Shown: positions 41,952 to 51,455 of the stretch, one piece after another | Numbering within the stretch: position 1 is the stretch's first letter | Layout of the letters: each line of letters opens with the position of its first letter | Source: Pannonibacter indicus | Lineage (GTDB): Bacteria > Pseudomonadota > Alphaproteobacteria > Rhizobiales > Stappiaceae | Length of the DNA: 64,000 nucleotides | Direction of reading: 5' to 3' | NCBI RefSeq assembly: GCF_001418225.1 | Contig: NZ_LIPT01000011.1 | Coordinates: 1 to 64,000, forward strand | Notes under the pieces: model-generated | What the model saw: the letters and a program-made list of their open reading frames with translations, nothing else | Told to the model about the DNA's origin: nothing | Database searches by the model: none | Made by a program: the position numbers and the translations under genes

Positions 41952-43468
41952 GCGGGTTCCTCCTGACGCGTGGCTTGCCGGGCTGTGGCAAGGTGCATGA
42001 TGTCTTCCTGGGTGGTGCCGGCCCCGCCGGGCAGCGTGCCGGTCAGCCGGCCTTCGCACATGACGGCGATGCGGTGTGACACACGCAGGATCTCCGGCAG
42101 TTCCGAGCTGATAACGATGATGGCCTTGCCCTCCGCAGCAAGGTCCGCCAGCAGCTTGTAGATTTCCGACTTGGCGCCAATGTCGATACCGCGCGTCGGC
42201 TCATCGAATATGAGAATATCGCAGTTGCGCAACAGCCATTTGGCAATGACAACCTTCTGCTGGTTGCCGCCGGACAGAAGCCGCACTTCCTGCCGCTCGG
42301 ACGGGGTGCGGATGCCGAGGCTCCTGATGAAATCCCGTGCCGTCTTGCGCATGGCTTCATCCCTGACCTGCCCGAGACCGCCGGTGAAGCGGTGCATGCT
42401 GGCCAGCGCCACGTTGTCGGCCACGTCCATGCCAAGGGCAAGGCCGAAGTGCTTGCGGTCCTCCGACAGATAGCCGATCCCGGCCCGCACCGCGTCCACC
42501 GGCGAGCGGATCTCCATCTTGCGGCCATGCACGGTGATCTCGCCGCTGTCCCGAGGATCGGCTCCGAAGATGGCCCGGGCGACTTCCGTGCGCCCGGCGC
42601 CCATGAGACCGGCAAAGCCAAGCACTTCGCCCTTCTTCAGCGAGAAGCTGACATCGCGGATTTCGCGCCCCCGGTTCAGGCCCTTCACTTCAAGGGCAAC
42701 TTCTGCGCCGGACAGATCAGGGATCGAGACCACCTCATCGCTCAGCGTGCGCCCGACCATCATCGAGATGATCTGCGAGATCGGTGTTTCCTTCGCCCCC
42801 ACCGTGCCGACATATTCGCCGTCACGCATCACGGTCACCCGGTCGGAAATGCGGCGGATCTCGTCCATCTTGTGGCTGATGTAGACGATACCCACGCCAT
42901 CGGCCTTCAGCCGGGCGATCATGGCAAAAAGCTCGTTGATCTCGCTGTCGGTGAGCGCCGCCGTCGGCTCGTCCATGATCAGCACGCGCGAGCGCGCCGA
43001 CAGGGCCTTGGCGATTTCCACCATCTGCTGGCGGGCGATGGAGAGGCCCTCCACCTTGCGGCGCGGATCGATGTTGATGTTGAGGACACGGAACAGCGCC
43101 TCGGCATCGCGGATCATCTTTGCATCATCGACGCGGCCGAAGGACAGGCGCGGCTCACGGCCGATGAAGATGTTCTGCGCGACCGTCAGATCCTTCATCA
43201 GGGCGAGTTCCTGATGGATGATGCCGATGCCCTGATCCTGCGCCGCGCGCGGGCTGGGCAAGGTCACTTCCCGGCCCTCGACCAGAATGCGGCCCGAATC
43301 CGGCTGATAGACGCCGGAGAGGATCTTCATGAGGGTCGATTTGCCTGCGCCATTCTCGCCCATCAATGCGTGAACCTCACCTTCCTGAAGGCCGAAGCTC
43401 ACGCCTTTCAGCGCATGGACACCTGGAAAGCGCTTGTCGATACGCTGCATTTCCACGAGGGTCTTCAT
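41948..43468 (-). CDS. Sugar ABC transporter, double ATP-binding protein
   Basis: RbsA/MglA-type ATPase of 506 residues with two nucleotide-binding halves. The first has Walker [10 protein letters not shown] (about 38-46) and the [15 protein letters not shown] signature; the second has GLMGAGRTE in place of a full Walker A and the signature [16 protein letters not shown]. The weaker second half is normal for this family. It overlaps the lactonase gene by four bases at its start and the permease gene by four at its end. Confidence 0.94.
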   Translation of the reverse strand: MKTLVEMQRIDKRFPGVHALKGVSFGLQEGEVHALMGENGAGKSTLMKILSGVYQPDSGRILVEGREVTLPSPRAAQDQGIGIIHQELALMKDLTVAQNIFIGREPRLSFGRVDDAKMIRDAEALFRVLNINIDPRRKVEGLSIARQQMVEIAKALSARSRVLIMDEPTAALTDSEINELFAMIARLKADGVGIVYISHKMDEIRRISDRVTVMRDGEYVGTVGAKETPISQIISMMVGRTLSDEVVSIPDLSGAEVALEVKGLNRGREIRDVSFSLKKGEVLGFAGLMGAGRTEVARAIFGADPRDSGEITVHGRKMEIRSPVDAVRAGIGYLSEDRKHFGLALGMDVADNVALASMHRFTGGLGQVRDEAMRKTARDFIRSLGIRTPSERQEVRLLSGGNQQKVVIAKWLLRNCDILIFDEPTRGIDIGAKSEIYKLLADLAAEGKAIIVISSELPEILRVSHRIAVMCEGRLTGTLPGGAGTTQEDIMHLATARQATRQEEPA

Positions 43469-44325
43469 GCGCCAGCCTCCTCCAGACCGTAGAAGCGGAT
43501 GGCGGTGCCGCCCAAAAGTGCCGCTCGGTCATCAGCCGAAAGGCCGCCGGTCAGCCGCTCCGTCACCTCTTCCCAGAAGCCGTGCGAACCCGCCAGCGTC
43601 AGCACCGGCCAGTCCGATCCCCACATCAGCCGCTCAGGACCGAACCACTCAAGCAGATGATCCATCACCGGCTGCAACAGGGCGGTGGCAGCCTGCACAT
43701 CCTGCGGGCAGGACGGGCGGATTTCGGTCAGCAGGCCGGACAGCTTGCAGACGATGCGCGTGTCCGCCGCCAGCGCCTTCATGTGGTGCTTCCAGTGGGC
43801 GCTCAGGCCTTCCGCCACCGCCGGCTTGGCGGCATGGTCGATCACCAGCGGCAGGTCCGGGCAGGCGGCGGCGAAGCGGGTGATGGCGGCAAGCTGCGGT
43901 TCCTTCACCAGCGCATCGAAGCGCAGGCCAAGGCGCACCATGGCAGCGATCACGCAGGCCTCGGGCGCGGTGAGGATCCAGTCCGGATCGGCAATATCCT
44001 GCAGCATCGGGCGGATGCCCTTGAGACGCTTGTCCGCCGCCATGCGCGCAAGCCGGTCTTCCGCCAGCGGATCGGTCAGATCCACCCAGCCGACGACGCC
44101 GGCGATCTGCGGCGCGTCTTTGGCAAGCTCCAGCAGGAACAGGGTTTCCGCCTCGGAGGGCGCGGCCTGCACCACGACAACGCGGCGGTTGCCGTTGAGG
44201 CTGGCGAGATCGGCAGGCAGGAAGTCACGGCGCAGCGGGTCAAGAGCGGGACCGCCCTCCTCCAGCCAGCCATAGTCTCCGCGCGCCGGGCGCCAGAAAT
44301 GGCAATGAGCATCAATTCGTTCCAT
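43465..44325 (-). CDS. L-fuconolactonase, amidohydrolase (COG3618)
   Basis: TIM-barrel hydrolase of 286 residues predicted to open L-fucono-1,5-lactone to L-fuconate. It starts with the metal-binding [11 protein letters not shown] and has the family features [19 protein letters not shown] and [10 protein letters not shown], the last carrying the catalytic Asp. GGGAGG is upstream of the ATG. COG3618 lactonases for L-fucose are characterised in Burkholderia, and this operon supplies the matching neighbours. Confidence 0.9.
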   Translation of the reverse strand: MERIDAHCHFWRPARGDYGWLEEGGPALDPLRRDFLPADLASLNGNRRVVVVQAAPSEAETLFLLELAKDAPQIAGVVGWVDLTDPLAEDRLARMAADKRLKGIRPMLQDIADPDWILTAPEACVIAAMVRLGLRFDALVKEPQLAAITRFAAACPDLPLVIDHAAKPAVAEGLSAHWKHHMKALAADTRIVCKLSGLLTEIRPSCPQDVQAATALLQPVMDHLLEWFGPERLMWGSDWPVLTLAGSHGFWEEVTERLTGGLSADDRAALLGGTAIRFYGLEEAGA

Positions 44326-44380
44326 CCGGCGGCCTCCCGTCCGCGTGTGATGGCTGCGGGCCTCGACCGGCCCGCAAGGC

Positions 44381-45118
44381 TCAGATCGTGACGCCGCCGT
44401 CCACCAGAACGGCCTGGCCGGTCATGAAGCGGCTTTCGTCGCTCAGAAGATAAAGCACCAGCGGCGTGATATCGTCCACGGTCGCCAGACGCCCCATGGG
44501 CTGGCGGGCAATGAAGTCCTTCTCCGCCTGAACCGGATCAGCAGCAGAGGCGATGCGGCCCCGCAGCGAGGGCGTATCCACCGTGCCGGGGCACAGGGCG
44601 TTGCAGCGGATGCCCTGCTTCACATAATCGGCCGCCACGGCCTTGGTCAGGCCGATCACCGCCGCCTTGGTGGTGCCATAGGCGGTGCGGTTGACAAATC
44701 CCTTGATGGAAGAGGCCATCGAAGCCATGTTGAGGATGGATGCAGAGCCGGTCTTGCCGGCCCGTTCCAGCATCCCCGGCAGGAAAGCCCGGATCATGCG
44801 CATCATGGAGGTTACATTGACCGCCAGTGCCTGTTCCCAGTCCTCGTCAGTGATGTCGAGTACCGTGCCGTTGTGCACAATGCCTGCGCAGTTGAACAGA
44901 CCATCCAGCGGCCCAACGTCCCGCGCCAGCGCATCAATGGCGGCCCGGTCCGTCACATCCAGCTTCAGCGTTTCAAGGCCGGCGAGGCCGCCTAGCAGAG
45001 AGGCATCACGGTCCGTGGCAATCACCCGTGCGCCTTCTGCCGCCAATGCCAGAGCCGAAGCGCGGCCCATGCCCTGACCGGCAGCCGTCACGAGAATAGT
45101 CTTGCCTGCAAGGCGCAT
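44381..45118 (-). CDS. 2-keto-3-deoxy-L-fuconate dehydrogenase, SDR family
   Basis: Short-chain dehydrogenase of 245 residues, first gene of the operon, predicted to oxidise 2-keto-3-deoxy-L-fuconate at C4 with NAD. It has the cofactor motif TAAGQGMGR, NCAG, and Ser-Tyr-Lys in NMASMASSIKGFVNRTAYGTTK; DVTD and CPGTVDTPSL are usual for this subgroup. The start at 45118 (MRLAGKT) fits the family; the frame extends upstream into the promoter region. The assignment rests on family plus pathway completeness. Confidence 0.88.
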   Translation of the reverse strand: MRLAGKTILVTAAGQGMGRASALALAAEGARVIATDRDASLLGGLAGLETLKLDVTDRAAIDALARDVGPLDGLFNCAGIVHNGTVLDITDEDWEQALAVNVTSMMRMIRAFLPGMLERAGKTGSASILNMASMASSIKGFVNRTAYGTTKAAVIGLTKAVAADYVKQGIRCNALCPGTVDTPSLRGRIASAADPVQAEKDFIARQPMGRLATVDDITPLVLYLLSDESRFMTGQAVLVDGGVTI

Positions 45119-45192
45119 CGCAGTCCTCCCAGATCCCGGCCCGCCTGACGGCCGCCGGTTTTTTCCTCCACCAGCCGCTCTTTGTGGCGGCC

Positions 45193-45225
45193 GTTCATAT
45201 ACGAACACCCTATTCACAAATGAAC
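45193..45225. promoter_or_regulatory. Two operator-like palindromes for the IclR regulator
   Basis: GTTCATATACGAAC (45193-45206) is palindromic at 12 of 14 positions, and ATTCACAAATGAAC (45212-45225) keeps the TTCA/TGAA arms; the centres are 19 bases apart. They lie between the divergent fucose operon and IclR gene. The TTC/GAA arms resemble known IclR-family operators. Binding by this regulator is inferred. Confidence 0.6.
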
Positions 45226-45301
45226 TGATATGCAAGACTGTAGATCAAGAGAACAGAATATCCCTGCGTCAGATACTGCGCAGGACCGGGAGGACTGAAA
45301 G

Positions 45302-46066
45302 ATGAGCGACACGGAGACTGGCTCTGAGCGCTACCGCGCCCCTGCGCTGGACAAGGGGCTCGATATTCTCGAATTGCTGTCGGAGCAGTCCACCGGCATG
45401 ACGCGGGCGGAAATCGTCAAGGCCATGGGCCGCAGCCCCTCGGAAATCTACCGCATGCTGGAGCGGCTGGTAGCGCGCGACTATGTAGTGCGCTCCTTTG
45501 GCGGCGACCGCTACGCCCTGTCGATGAAGCTGTTCGTTCTGGCAAACCGGCACCCGCCGGTGCGCCGCCTGGTGGCACAGGCGACGCCGAAGCTGGATCT
45601 GTTCGCCCGCGACAGCCGCCAGTCCTGCCATCTCGCCGTGCCGGAACGCGCCGCTGCCGTTGTGGTGGCGCAGGCAAGCCCGATGGACAGCTGGGAATTC
45701 CGGGTGCGCATCGGCGCAAGGCTGGATCTTCTGGACACCGGCTCAGGCATCGCCCTGCTTGCCTTCCAGAACCCGGAGCGGCGTGCCGAAACGCTGGCCA
45801 CCTGGGGCAGCAGCACCCAGACCGCCCGTCTGCATGAGGTGGAAGAGGAACTCGAACGGGTGCGGGCGGCCGGTTACCGCATTGCCGAAAGCGGCCAGCT
45901 TCTCGGCGTGCAGGATATTTCCGTGCCCGTGCTGGCCCCGGACGGCGACGCCATTGCCGTCCTCACCTGCCCCTACCTCGGCCGCCCCGCCAGCGACCCT
46001 TGCGCCAGCATCAGCGAGGTTCTGGACCGGCTGAAGGGTCTGGCGGGGGAACTCTCCCTCGCCTGA
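45302..46066 (+). CDS. IclR-family transcriptional regulator of the fucose operon
   Basis: Regulator of 254 residues. The N-terminal winged helix (about 12-75) has ALDKGLDILELLSEQSTGMTR-type sequence cut by the recognition helix SPSEIYRMLERL; the C-terminal IclR effector domain (about 90-250) is intact. GGGAGGACTGAAAG precedes the ATG. It diverges from the fucose operon over two palindromes and probably controls it in response to a pathway intermediate. Confidence 0.9.
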   Translation: MSDTETGSERYRAPALDKGLDILELLSEQSTGMTRAEIVKAMGRSPSEIYRMLERLVARDYVVRSFGGDRYALSMKLFVLANRHPPVRRLVAQATPKLDLFARDSRQSCHLAVPERAAAVVVAQASPMDSWEFRVRIGARLDLLDTGSGIALLAFQNPERRAETLATWGSSTQTARLHEVEEELERVRAAGYRIAESGQLLGVQDISVPVLAPDGDAIAVLTCPYLGRPASDPCASISEVLDRLKGLAGELSLA

Positions 46067-46079
46067 TCCTCACTTCACA

Positions 46080-46514
46080 TCACCCGAAGATCACGCCCTT
46101 GCGGATGATGAAGTTGCCATAGGCGCGCAGTTCGGTGGTGAGGACCACCGCATAACATTCCTTGGCACGGGCGTAGAAATCATAGCGCTCCAGCGAGGCC
46201 ATGGACGCTTTTTCCGCGTCGAACAGGGGCTTGGCCTCGGCCACGACCGGCGGAATGGCCGCAGCATCACCCACCACCTGCATGGTGAAAACCGGATCGC
46301 CATCGAAGGTATCCACCGGCAGCAGGGTGAGAATGGCCTCCACCGCTTTCACCGCAGGGCAATCCATGCGCAGCGGCACCCCATGCACCGTGTGGCGGGC
46401 GGTCGATTCGGCCGGAAAATTGGCATCGACGACGGCAATCTCGTCGCCATGCCCCATGGCGGCCAGAACCATCAGCAGTTCCGGGCTGATGAGCGGATGA
46501 ATGCCCTTGAGCAT
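46080..46514 (-). CDS. fucU: L-fucose mutarotase
   Basis: RbsD/FucU-family protein of 144 residues that interconverts the anomers of L-fucose. MLKGIHPLISPELLMVLAAMGHGDEI at the start is nearly the E. coli FucU sequence, with the catalytic His22 region, and the ending AYGNFIIRKGVIFG holds the Tyr/Asn/Lys conserved in the family. It converges with the IclR gene and is transcribed separately from the main operon. Confidence 0.93.
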   Translation of the reverse strand: MLKGIHPLISPELLMVLAAMGHGDEIAVVDANFPAESTARHTVHGVPLRMDCPAVKAVEAILTLLPVDTFDGDPVFTMQVVGDAAAIPPVVAEAKPLFDAEKASMASLERYDFYARAKECYAVVLTTELRAYGNFIIRKGVIFG

Positions 46515-46866
46515 GACGGAAATCCTCCCTGCCCGCAGAATTGGAATCTCTATGCAGCTGCGCGGGCGCGCGGCAGATTAGCGGGATGCGGGATGAGGTC
46601 AACGGGGACGCGGTGCAAGACAGCAAGAGGAACTGCTAGGCCTTCAGTCCACTCCGCGCCGCCCCGGCCTCGCACCGGAGTCTGCCGGGCTGCCATCATC
46701 CTTGCTGAATTGGGCAAGGCTTCCGCTCGGCATTTGCCCCAGAAAAGCAGCGGCCCTGCATCCCTCACAGGTCCCCGCACAGGGCGGGGACGGCGCGGTG
46801 TGTGTGTCTTCCTACCGGGCAGCGCAGGATCGCCTCCTTTTCAGAAACAAACCACCGCACACCCGC
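46515..46866. other. Gene-free stretch between fucU and the Gfo/Idh/MocA gene
   Basis: About 350 bases in which I see no gene, strong terminator or repeat. It should hold the fucU promoter and the 3' end of the GntR-Gfo transcript. Confidence 0.5.
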
Positions 46867-47976
46867 TCACCCCGGCGTGTAGGCGAGGCCTGCAATGTCC
46901 ACGGCCTTGCCGGTCATGGCGGATTGCTGGGCGGCGAGGCCCATGGCGACGGCCCACCAGCCGTCATTCAGCGCCACTTCCACCGGCGCACCGGCGGTGA
47001 CGGCCCTCTGGAAACGCTGGTGCTGGTAGAAGGTGGAGCCGTTGTGGTCGCCGGCATCCAGCAGCTGCGGATCGACGGGCACTTCCAGCACCACCGGCCC
47101 CTGCGGCTGGCGGGGCGAGACGATGACCTGCGGCACCGGCGGTTCGCCCAGATGCTCCGGCCAGAAGCGGCCCGGACCCGGAACGAGGCATTCGATCTTG
47201 CCCTTCGGCCCGACAGCGGAAATCTCCTCCTGATAGCGCGAGCCTTCCGCGAACATGCAAAGCTCCAGCATGGCCCGGGCACCGGAGGCGAAATCGACGA
47301 TCACATACGCATGGTCCCAGATGTCGGACCGCTCGCCCGCATAGACCTCGTCCAGATGGTTCACCGCCTGCCCGCCGGAGGCCATCACCCGCACCGGATC
47401 GGATTTCAGGATGTGCCGCATGAGATCGAAGAAGTGGCAGCATTTTTCCACCAGCGTGCCGCCGGTGTTGCGGTTGAAGCGGTTCCAGTCGCCGACCTTT
47501 TCGAGGAACGGAAAGCGGTGCTCGCGGATCGTCAGCATGCGGATGCCGCCGGTCACCTTGTCCGCTTCCTCGATCATCTTTGCGACCGGGGGCATGTAGC
47601 GGTATTCCATCGCTACCCAGATGGGCGCGGGATAGGCAGCGCGCAGGGCGGCAAGGCGCGGGGCATCTTCCGGGGCGGTGAACAGCGGCTTTTCCACGAT
47701 CACCGGCAGTGGCCGCAGGGAGGCGATTTCCTCGAGCTGGCTGAGATGCAGGAAATTGGGACTGGCGATCAGAAGGCAGTTGATCTGCTGCACCTCCAGA
47801 AGATCGGCGACCGAGTCCACCATCCGGGCGCCGGGCACGGCTGCGGCGGCACGGGCGCGCATGTCTGCATCGGGCTCGTAGATTGCTGCAACAGACGCCC
47901 CCTCCAGCAGGGCAATGTTGCGCAGATGCTCCTGCCCCATCATGCCGCAGCCGATGATTCCATACGTCAGGCTCAA
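46867..47976 (-). CDS. Gfo/Idh/MocA-family NAD-binding protein, possible NAD-dependent sulfoquinovosidase
   Basis: Protein of 369 residues. The N-terminal Rossmann fold has GCGMMG at 9-14 and EKP at 95-97; the C-terminal domain has the stretch NTGGTLVEKCCHFFDLM (His181). It starts at TTG with GGGGGAA upstream, 11 bases after the GntR gene, so the two share a transcript divergent from the monooxygenase operon. Most members are sugar or inositol dehydrogenases, but the family also contains NAD-using glycosidases, including sulfoquinovosidases (GH188). With no other glycosidase in the cluster, that role is a reasonable guess; I cannot verify the diagnostic residues. Alternative: an ordinary sugar dehydrogenase. 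Confidence 0.82.
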   Translation of the reverse strand: MSLTYGIIGCGMMGQEHLRNIALLEGASVAAIYEPDADMRARAAAAVPGARMVDSVADLLEVQQINCLLIASPNFLHLSQLEEIASLRPLPVIVEKPLFTAPEDAPRLAALRAAYPAPIWVAMEYRYMPPVAKMIEEADKVTGGIRMLTIREHRFPFLEKVGDWNRFNRNTGGTLVEKCCHFFDLMRHILKSDPVRVMASGGQAVNHLDEVYAGERSDIWDHAYVIVDFASGARAMLELCMFAEGSRYQEEISAVGPKGKIECLVPGPGRFWPEHLGEPPVPQVIVSPRQPQGPVVLEVPVDPQLLDAGDHNGSTFYQHQRFQRAVTAGAPVEVALNDGWWAVAMGLAAQQSAMTGKAVDIAGLAYTPG

Positions 47977-47987
47977 GGTATTTCCCC

Positions 47988-48692
47988 CTATTTCAGACGC
48001 GCCACGTAGCGCGCCACGTTATGATCGAACCAGGTGCGGGAGACCTCCGCCCGCTGCCCGTCCTGTCCATGACTGATGCGAAGGATGTGCGGCACCGGCG
48101 CACCCGGCGCGTGGCCGAAATTGGCCGGCGCCCAGTCCGGCACATGATCCAGCCCCACCTGATCCTCGGCCTTGACGATCCACAGGCCGAGCCGGGTGCG
48201 GTAGAAAAGATAGAGCGACTCCGACAGCTCTTCTGCCGTCACATGCTGCACATAGGAGCCGTCGAGCCAGATCTCTTCGACAGCCGCAATCTGCCCCGAA
48301 AGACGGCGCAGACGGCGGATGCGGTGCCCTTCACTGCCCTGCCCGAAAGGCGGCAGGTAATCCGGCTTGGCCAGCCGGGTGACGGACAGAACCTCCGCGG
48401 TCGGCAGGCCGCCGCCCTTGATCAGTTCCAGCCGGAACATGGCGTAGAGACTCTTCGGGTCACTCACCGCCCGGATGTAGTTCCCCGAGCCCTGAACGCG
48501 CTCCAGCAGCCCGCGATTCTGTAACTCTGCCAAGGCCTTGCGCAGGGTTCCGACAGCAATGCCCATCTCCGCCGCCATGTCCCGTTCCGGCGGCAGGCGC
48601 ATGCCGTCGATCAGCCGTCCGGCAGCAATATCGCGCACCAGCAATTCGGCGATCTGCATGTAGACCGGAAGGCTGCCCTTGCTCTGTATCAT
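47988..48692 (-). CDS. GntR-family transcriptional regulator (HutC/UTRA type)
   Basis: Regulator of 234 residues with an N-terminal winged helix (about 8-72, with [23 protein letters not shown]) and a C-terminal UTRA ligand-binding domain (about 90-230). It diverges from the monooxygenase/TRAP operon and is co-transcribed with the Gfo/Idh/MocA gene, so it most likely controls both units in response to the imported compound or its product. Confidence 0.92.
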   Translation of the reverse strand: MIQSKGSLPVYMQIAELLVRDIAAGRLIDGMRLPPERDMAAEMGIAVGTLRKALAELQNRGLLERVQGSGNYIRAVSDPKSLYAMFRLELIKGGGLPTAEVLSVTRLAKPDYLPPFGQGSEGHRIRRLRRLSGQIAAVEEIWLDGSYVQHVTAEELSESLYLFYRTRLGLWIVKAEDQVGLDHVPDWAPANFGHAPGAPVPHILRISHGQDGQRAEVSRTWFDHNVARYVARLK

Positions 48693-48740
48693 CGTGTTCT
48701 GGCCATGGGATCAGGCGCCCGAAGGGACGGCCCGAAGAAA

Positions 48741-48767
48741 ATTGATACACTATTGATTTACATCAAT
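48741..48767. promoter_or_regulatory. Operator-like repeats in the GntR/monooxygenase divergent promoter
   Basis: ATTGATTTACATCAAT (48752-48767) is an exact 6-base inverted repeat with a four-base spacer, and another ATTGAT stands at 48741-48746, one helical turn away. The patch is AT-rich and lies between the two divergent starts. It is the best candidate GntR site; not tested. Confidence 0.5.
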
Positions 48768-48812
48768 GCAGATGTTACGCAAGTGGAAACTGCGGCTCAA
48801 AAGGGGAGTATG

Positions 48813-49970
48813 ATGACCGTTGTTCCCGTAACCTCCGCCGATCTCGACGCATCCGAAGTGTCCTGGTTTGCGGCTCTTTGTTCCGATGATTACGCCTATC
48901 TCGGCGTGCCGGACGGCAGCCTGCGCTCCAGCTGGGAGCACTGCTCCTCGATCGTGCAGAAGGCGGAAAGCCTCGGCTTCCGCAACATCCTGTGCCCCTC
49001 ATCCTATCAGGTCGGGCAGGACACGCTGAGCTTCGTCGCCGGCTGCGCCCCCATCACGGAGCGCATCAACATGCTGGCAGCCATCCGCTGCGGCGAGATG
49101 CAGCCGATCATGCTGGCGCGCACGGTGGCAACGCTCGATCACATGCTGAAGGGCCGCCTGACGCTCAACGTCATCAGCTCCGATTTCCCCGGCGAAGTCG
49201 CCGACAGCGCCTACCGCTACAAGCGCAGCCACGAGGTGGTTCAGATCCTGCGGCAGGCCTGGACGCGCGAGACCATCGACCATGAGGGTGAGGTCTATCA
49301 GTTCAAGGGCGTGTCGACGGAACCGGCCCGGCCCTATCAGCAGAACGGCGGCCCCCTGCTTTATTTCGGCGGATACTCGCCGGATGCGCTGGAACTGTGC
49401 GGTGCGCAGTGCGACGTCTATCTGATGTGGCCCGAGACGAAAGACCAGCTGGCCGAGCGGATGAAGGCCGTGCATGAACGCGCCGCTGCCCATGGCCGCA
49501 CGCTGGACTATGGCCTGCGCGTCCACATGATCGTCCGTGACACCGAAGCCGAAGCGCGCGAATATGCCGAGCATCTCGTCTCGAAGCTCGATGACGAATA
49601 CGGCAAGCTGATCCGCGGCCGCGCCCACGACTCCATCTCGCTGGGCGTTGCCCATCAGGCCCGCGCCCGCGAACTGGCGGACAAGTTCGGCTATATCGAG
49701 CCGCATCTGTGGACCGGCATTGGCCGGGCCCGCTCAGGCTGCGGGGCGGCGCTCGTCGGCTCCACCGATCAGGTGCTGTCGGAAATCGAATCCTACCGGA
49801 AGATGGGCATCCGTGCCTTCATCTTCTCAGGCTATCCGCATCTGGAGGAAGCCAGTCACTTCGGAACCAAGGTCCTGCCGCAGCTCAAGACCTGTTCCCT
49901 GCCCCATGAATATGGCCGTGTGCCAAGCGAAACGCCCGCCACTCCGCTGGGCGTGGGAGAACGCCGCTGA
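48813..49970 (+). CDS. smoC: SsuD-family FMN-dependent monooxygenase, probable sulfoquinovose monooxygenase
   Basis: LLM-class flavin monooxygenase of 385 residues. Residues known from E. coli SsuD are kept at a constant offset of ten: Arg236 and His238 (LRVHMIV), Arg307 and Tyr341 (SGYPHLEEA). The residue matching SsuD Cys54 is Val67, and the sequence differs enough that it is not simply SsuD. With the reductases that follow it matches SmoC, which uses FMNH2 and oxygen to release sulfite from sulfoquinovose, giving 6-oxo-glucose. The substrate is inferred; another alkanesulfonate is possible. ATG 48813 has GGGGAG at good distance; ATG 48810 is the alternative. Confidence 0.85.
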   Translation: MTVVPVTSADLDASEVSWFAALCSDDYAYLGVPDGSLRSSWEHCSSIVQKAESLGFRNILCPSSYQVGQDTLSFVAGCAPITERINMLAAIRCGEMQPIMLARTVATLDHMLKGRLTLNVISSDFPGEVADSAYRYKRSHEVVQILRQAWTRETIDHEGEVYQFKGVSTEPARPYQQNGGPLLYFGGYSPDALELCGAQCDVYLMWPETKDQLAERMKAVHERAAAHGRTLDYGLRVHMIVRDTEAEAREYAEHLVSKLDDEYGKLIRGRAHDSISLGVAHQARARELADKFGYIEPHLWTGIGRARSGCGAALVGSTDQVLSEIESYRKMGIRAFIFSGYPHLEEASHFGTKVLPQLKTCSLPHEYGRVPSETPATPLGVGERR

Positions 49971-50863
49971 TGAACCGCATTCATCTCACCAAAGACCTGA
50001 GCCTCAGCCGCATCGTCTATGGCATGTGGCGCATCGGTGATGACAGCAACACCAGCCCGGCGCATGTTCAGGCCAAGATCGAAAGCTGTCTGGCGCAGGG
50101 CATCACCACGCTGGATCAGGCCGATATTTACGGCGGCTACACGGCAGAGGCCATCCTGGGCGGTGCGCTGAAGGCGTCCCCGCAGCTGCGCGACAAGGTG
50201 GAACTCGTCACCAAGTGCGGCATCGTCGCCCCGGCCGGCCGCTATGCGGACCGGCGCGTGAAGTACTACGACACCACCGAAGGCCACATCACCGCTTCGG
50301 TCGAAGCCTCCTTGCGTGACATGGGCACGGACCGCATCGACCTCCTGCTGATTCACCGCCCCGACCCGCTGATCGATCACGAGGAAACCGGCAAGGCACT
50401 GGACGGCCTCATCGCGTCGGGCAAGGTGCGCAGCGCCGGCGTCTCCAACTTCCGCCCCTGGGATTTCTCGCTGCTGCAGTCGGCGATGAGCAGCAAGCTC
50501 GTCACCAACCAGATCGAGATCAGCCTTGTGGCACCTGAGTGCTTCATCAACGGCGATCTGGCCTATCTGCAGGAACGCGCGATTGCGCCGATGGCCTGGT
50601 CACCGCTGGGTGGCGGTTCGCTCTTCGGCGAGGACAACCGCCAGCTTCTGGCGGCGCTGGAGCGGATCGGCGCGGAGCAGGGCGTTGATGCCACCGCTGT
50701 TGCCGTTGCCTGGCTGCTGCGCCATCCGGCGCGGATCATCCCGGTGATGGGCACCAACAACATGGGGCGGATCAGCAAGATCGGCGAGGCAGCCAAGGTG
50801 GAGATGGACCGGCAGACCTGGTTCGAGCTCTACACCCTCGCCATCGGCAAGGACGTGCCGTGA
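49970..50863 (+). CDS. smoB: Aldo/keto reductase, probable 6-oxo-glucose reductase
   Basis: TIM-barrel NAD(P)H reductase of 297 residues resembling E. coli YdhF. The catalytic tetrad is Asp49, Tyr54, Lys82 and His129 (LDQADIYGG, VTKCGI, LLLIHRPDP). Cofactor-binding residues near the end (VMGTNNMGRI) are typical. The ATG overlaps the monooxygenase stop by one base (TGATG), so translation is coupled. In the sulfo-SMO pathway SmoB is an aldo/keto reductase that turns 6-oxo-glucose into glucose; the role here follows from context. Confidence 0.85.
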   Translation: MNRIHLTKDLSLSRIVYGMWRIGDDSNTSPAHVQAKIESCLAQGITTLDQADIYGGYTAEAILGGALKASPQLRDKVELVTKCGIVAPAGRYADRRVKYYDTTEGHITASVEASLRDMGTDRIDLLLIHRPDPLIDHEETGKALDGLIASGKVRSAGVSNFRPWDFSLLQSAMSSKLVTNQIEISLVAPECFINGDLAYLQERAIAPMAWSPLGGGSLFGEDNRQLLAALERIGAEQGVDATAVAVAWLLRHPARIIPVMGTNNMGRISKIGEAAKVEMDRQTWFELYTLAIGKDVP

Positions 50864-51393
50864 TGATGGCAGCAAACGGACACCTCTCCGGACGGGATGA
50901 GCGGCTGTTCGTGCCGGGCACGGAAACATCGCGCGAGTTCCGCACTGCACTGAGCACCTTTGCCACGGGCGTCACCGTGGTGACGGCGATGGGCGATCAG
51001 GGCCCCATGGGCATGACGGCCAACAGCTTCACCTCGCTGTCACTGGACCCGCCGCTGGTGCTCTGGTCGCCGGCAAAAAGCTCATCCAAGCACGGCGGCT
51101 TCACCACCGCCGCGCATTTCGCCATCCATGTGCTGGGTGAGGAGCAGGACGGGCTCAGCACCAGCTTCACCCGGGGCGGCACCGCCTTCGACGGGCTGGC
51201 ATGGCAGTTCAATGCGGAAGGTGCGCCTGTCATCCCCGGCACGCTCGCCCGCTTCGAATGCGCCCTGCATGCCGTACACGATGGCGGGGACCATTCAATT
51301 GTCATCGGCCGGGTGCTACGCGTGGCACAGCGCGATGGCGCTCCGCTTTGCTTCTCGCAGGGTGCTTTCGGACGGTTTGCCCGAATGACCTGA
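50863..51393 (+). CDS. smoA: Flavin reductase, probable FMN reductase partner of the monooxygenase
   Basis: Flavin reductase of the HpaC/flavin-reductase-like family, 176 residues. The core ALSTFATGVTVVTA...GMTANSFTSLSLDPPLVL binds FMN, and the GDHSIVIGRV motif is typical. It would reduce FMN with NADH for the monooxygenase two genes upstream. ATG 50863 overlaps the aldo/keto reductase stop (GTGATGATG); ATG 50866 and GTG 50860 are alternatives. The order monooxygenase, aldo/keto reductase, flavin reductase reproduces the SmoC-B-A set. Confidence 0.88.
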   Translation: MMAANGHLSGRDERLFVPGTETSREFRTALSTFATGVTVVTAMGDQGPMGMTANSFTSLSLDPPLVLWSPAKSSSKHGGFTTAAHFAIHVLGEEQDGLSTSFTRGGTAFDGLAWQFNAEGAPVIPGTLARFECALHAVHDGGDHSIVIGRVLRVAQRDGAPLCFSQGAFGRFARMT

Positions 51394-51455
51394 GACTTCA
51401 GATCATTCGGGTTTGGCAGCCGCGCCGGGAGACCGCGGCTGGTGGGAGGAAAATG

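Noticed and set aside
46867-47976. Gfo/Idh/MocA gene as part of the fucose pathway
   Set aside because: All fucose steps are already covered, and the gene is 11 bases downstream of the GntR gene on a transcript divergent from the monooxygenase operon.
48813-49970. Calling the monooxygenase plain alkanesulfonate monooxygenase SsuD
   Set aside because: No ssuABC-type transporter or SsuE-like reductase is present, the Cys54 position differs, and the aldo/keto reductase partner is not part of the Ssu system. It remains the main alternative for substrate.
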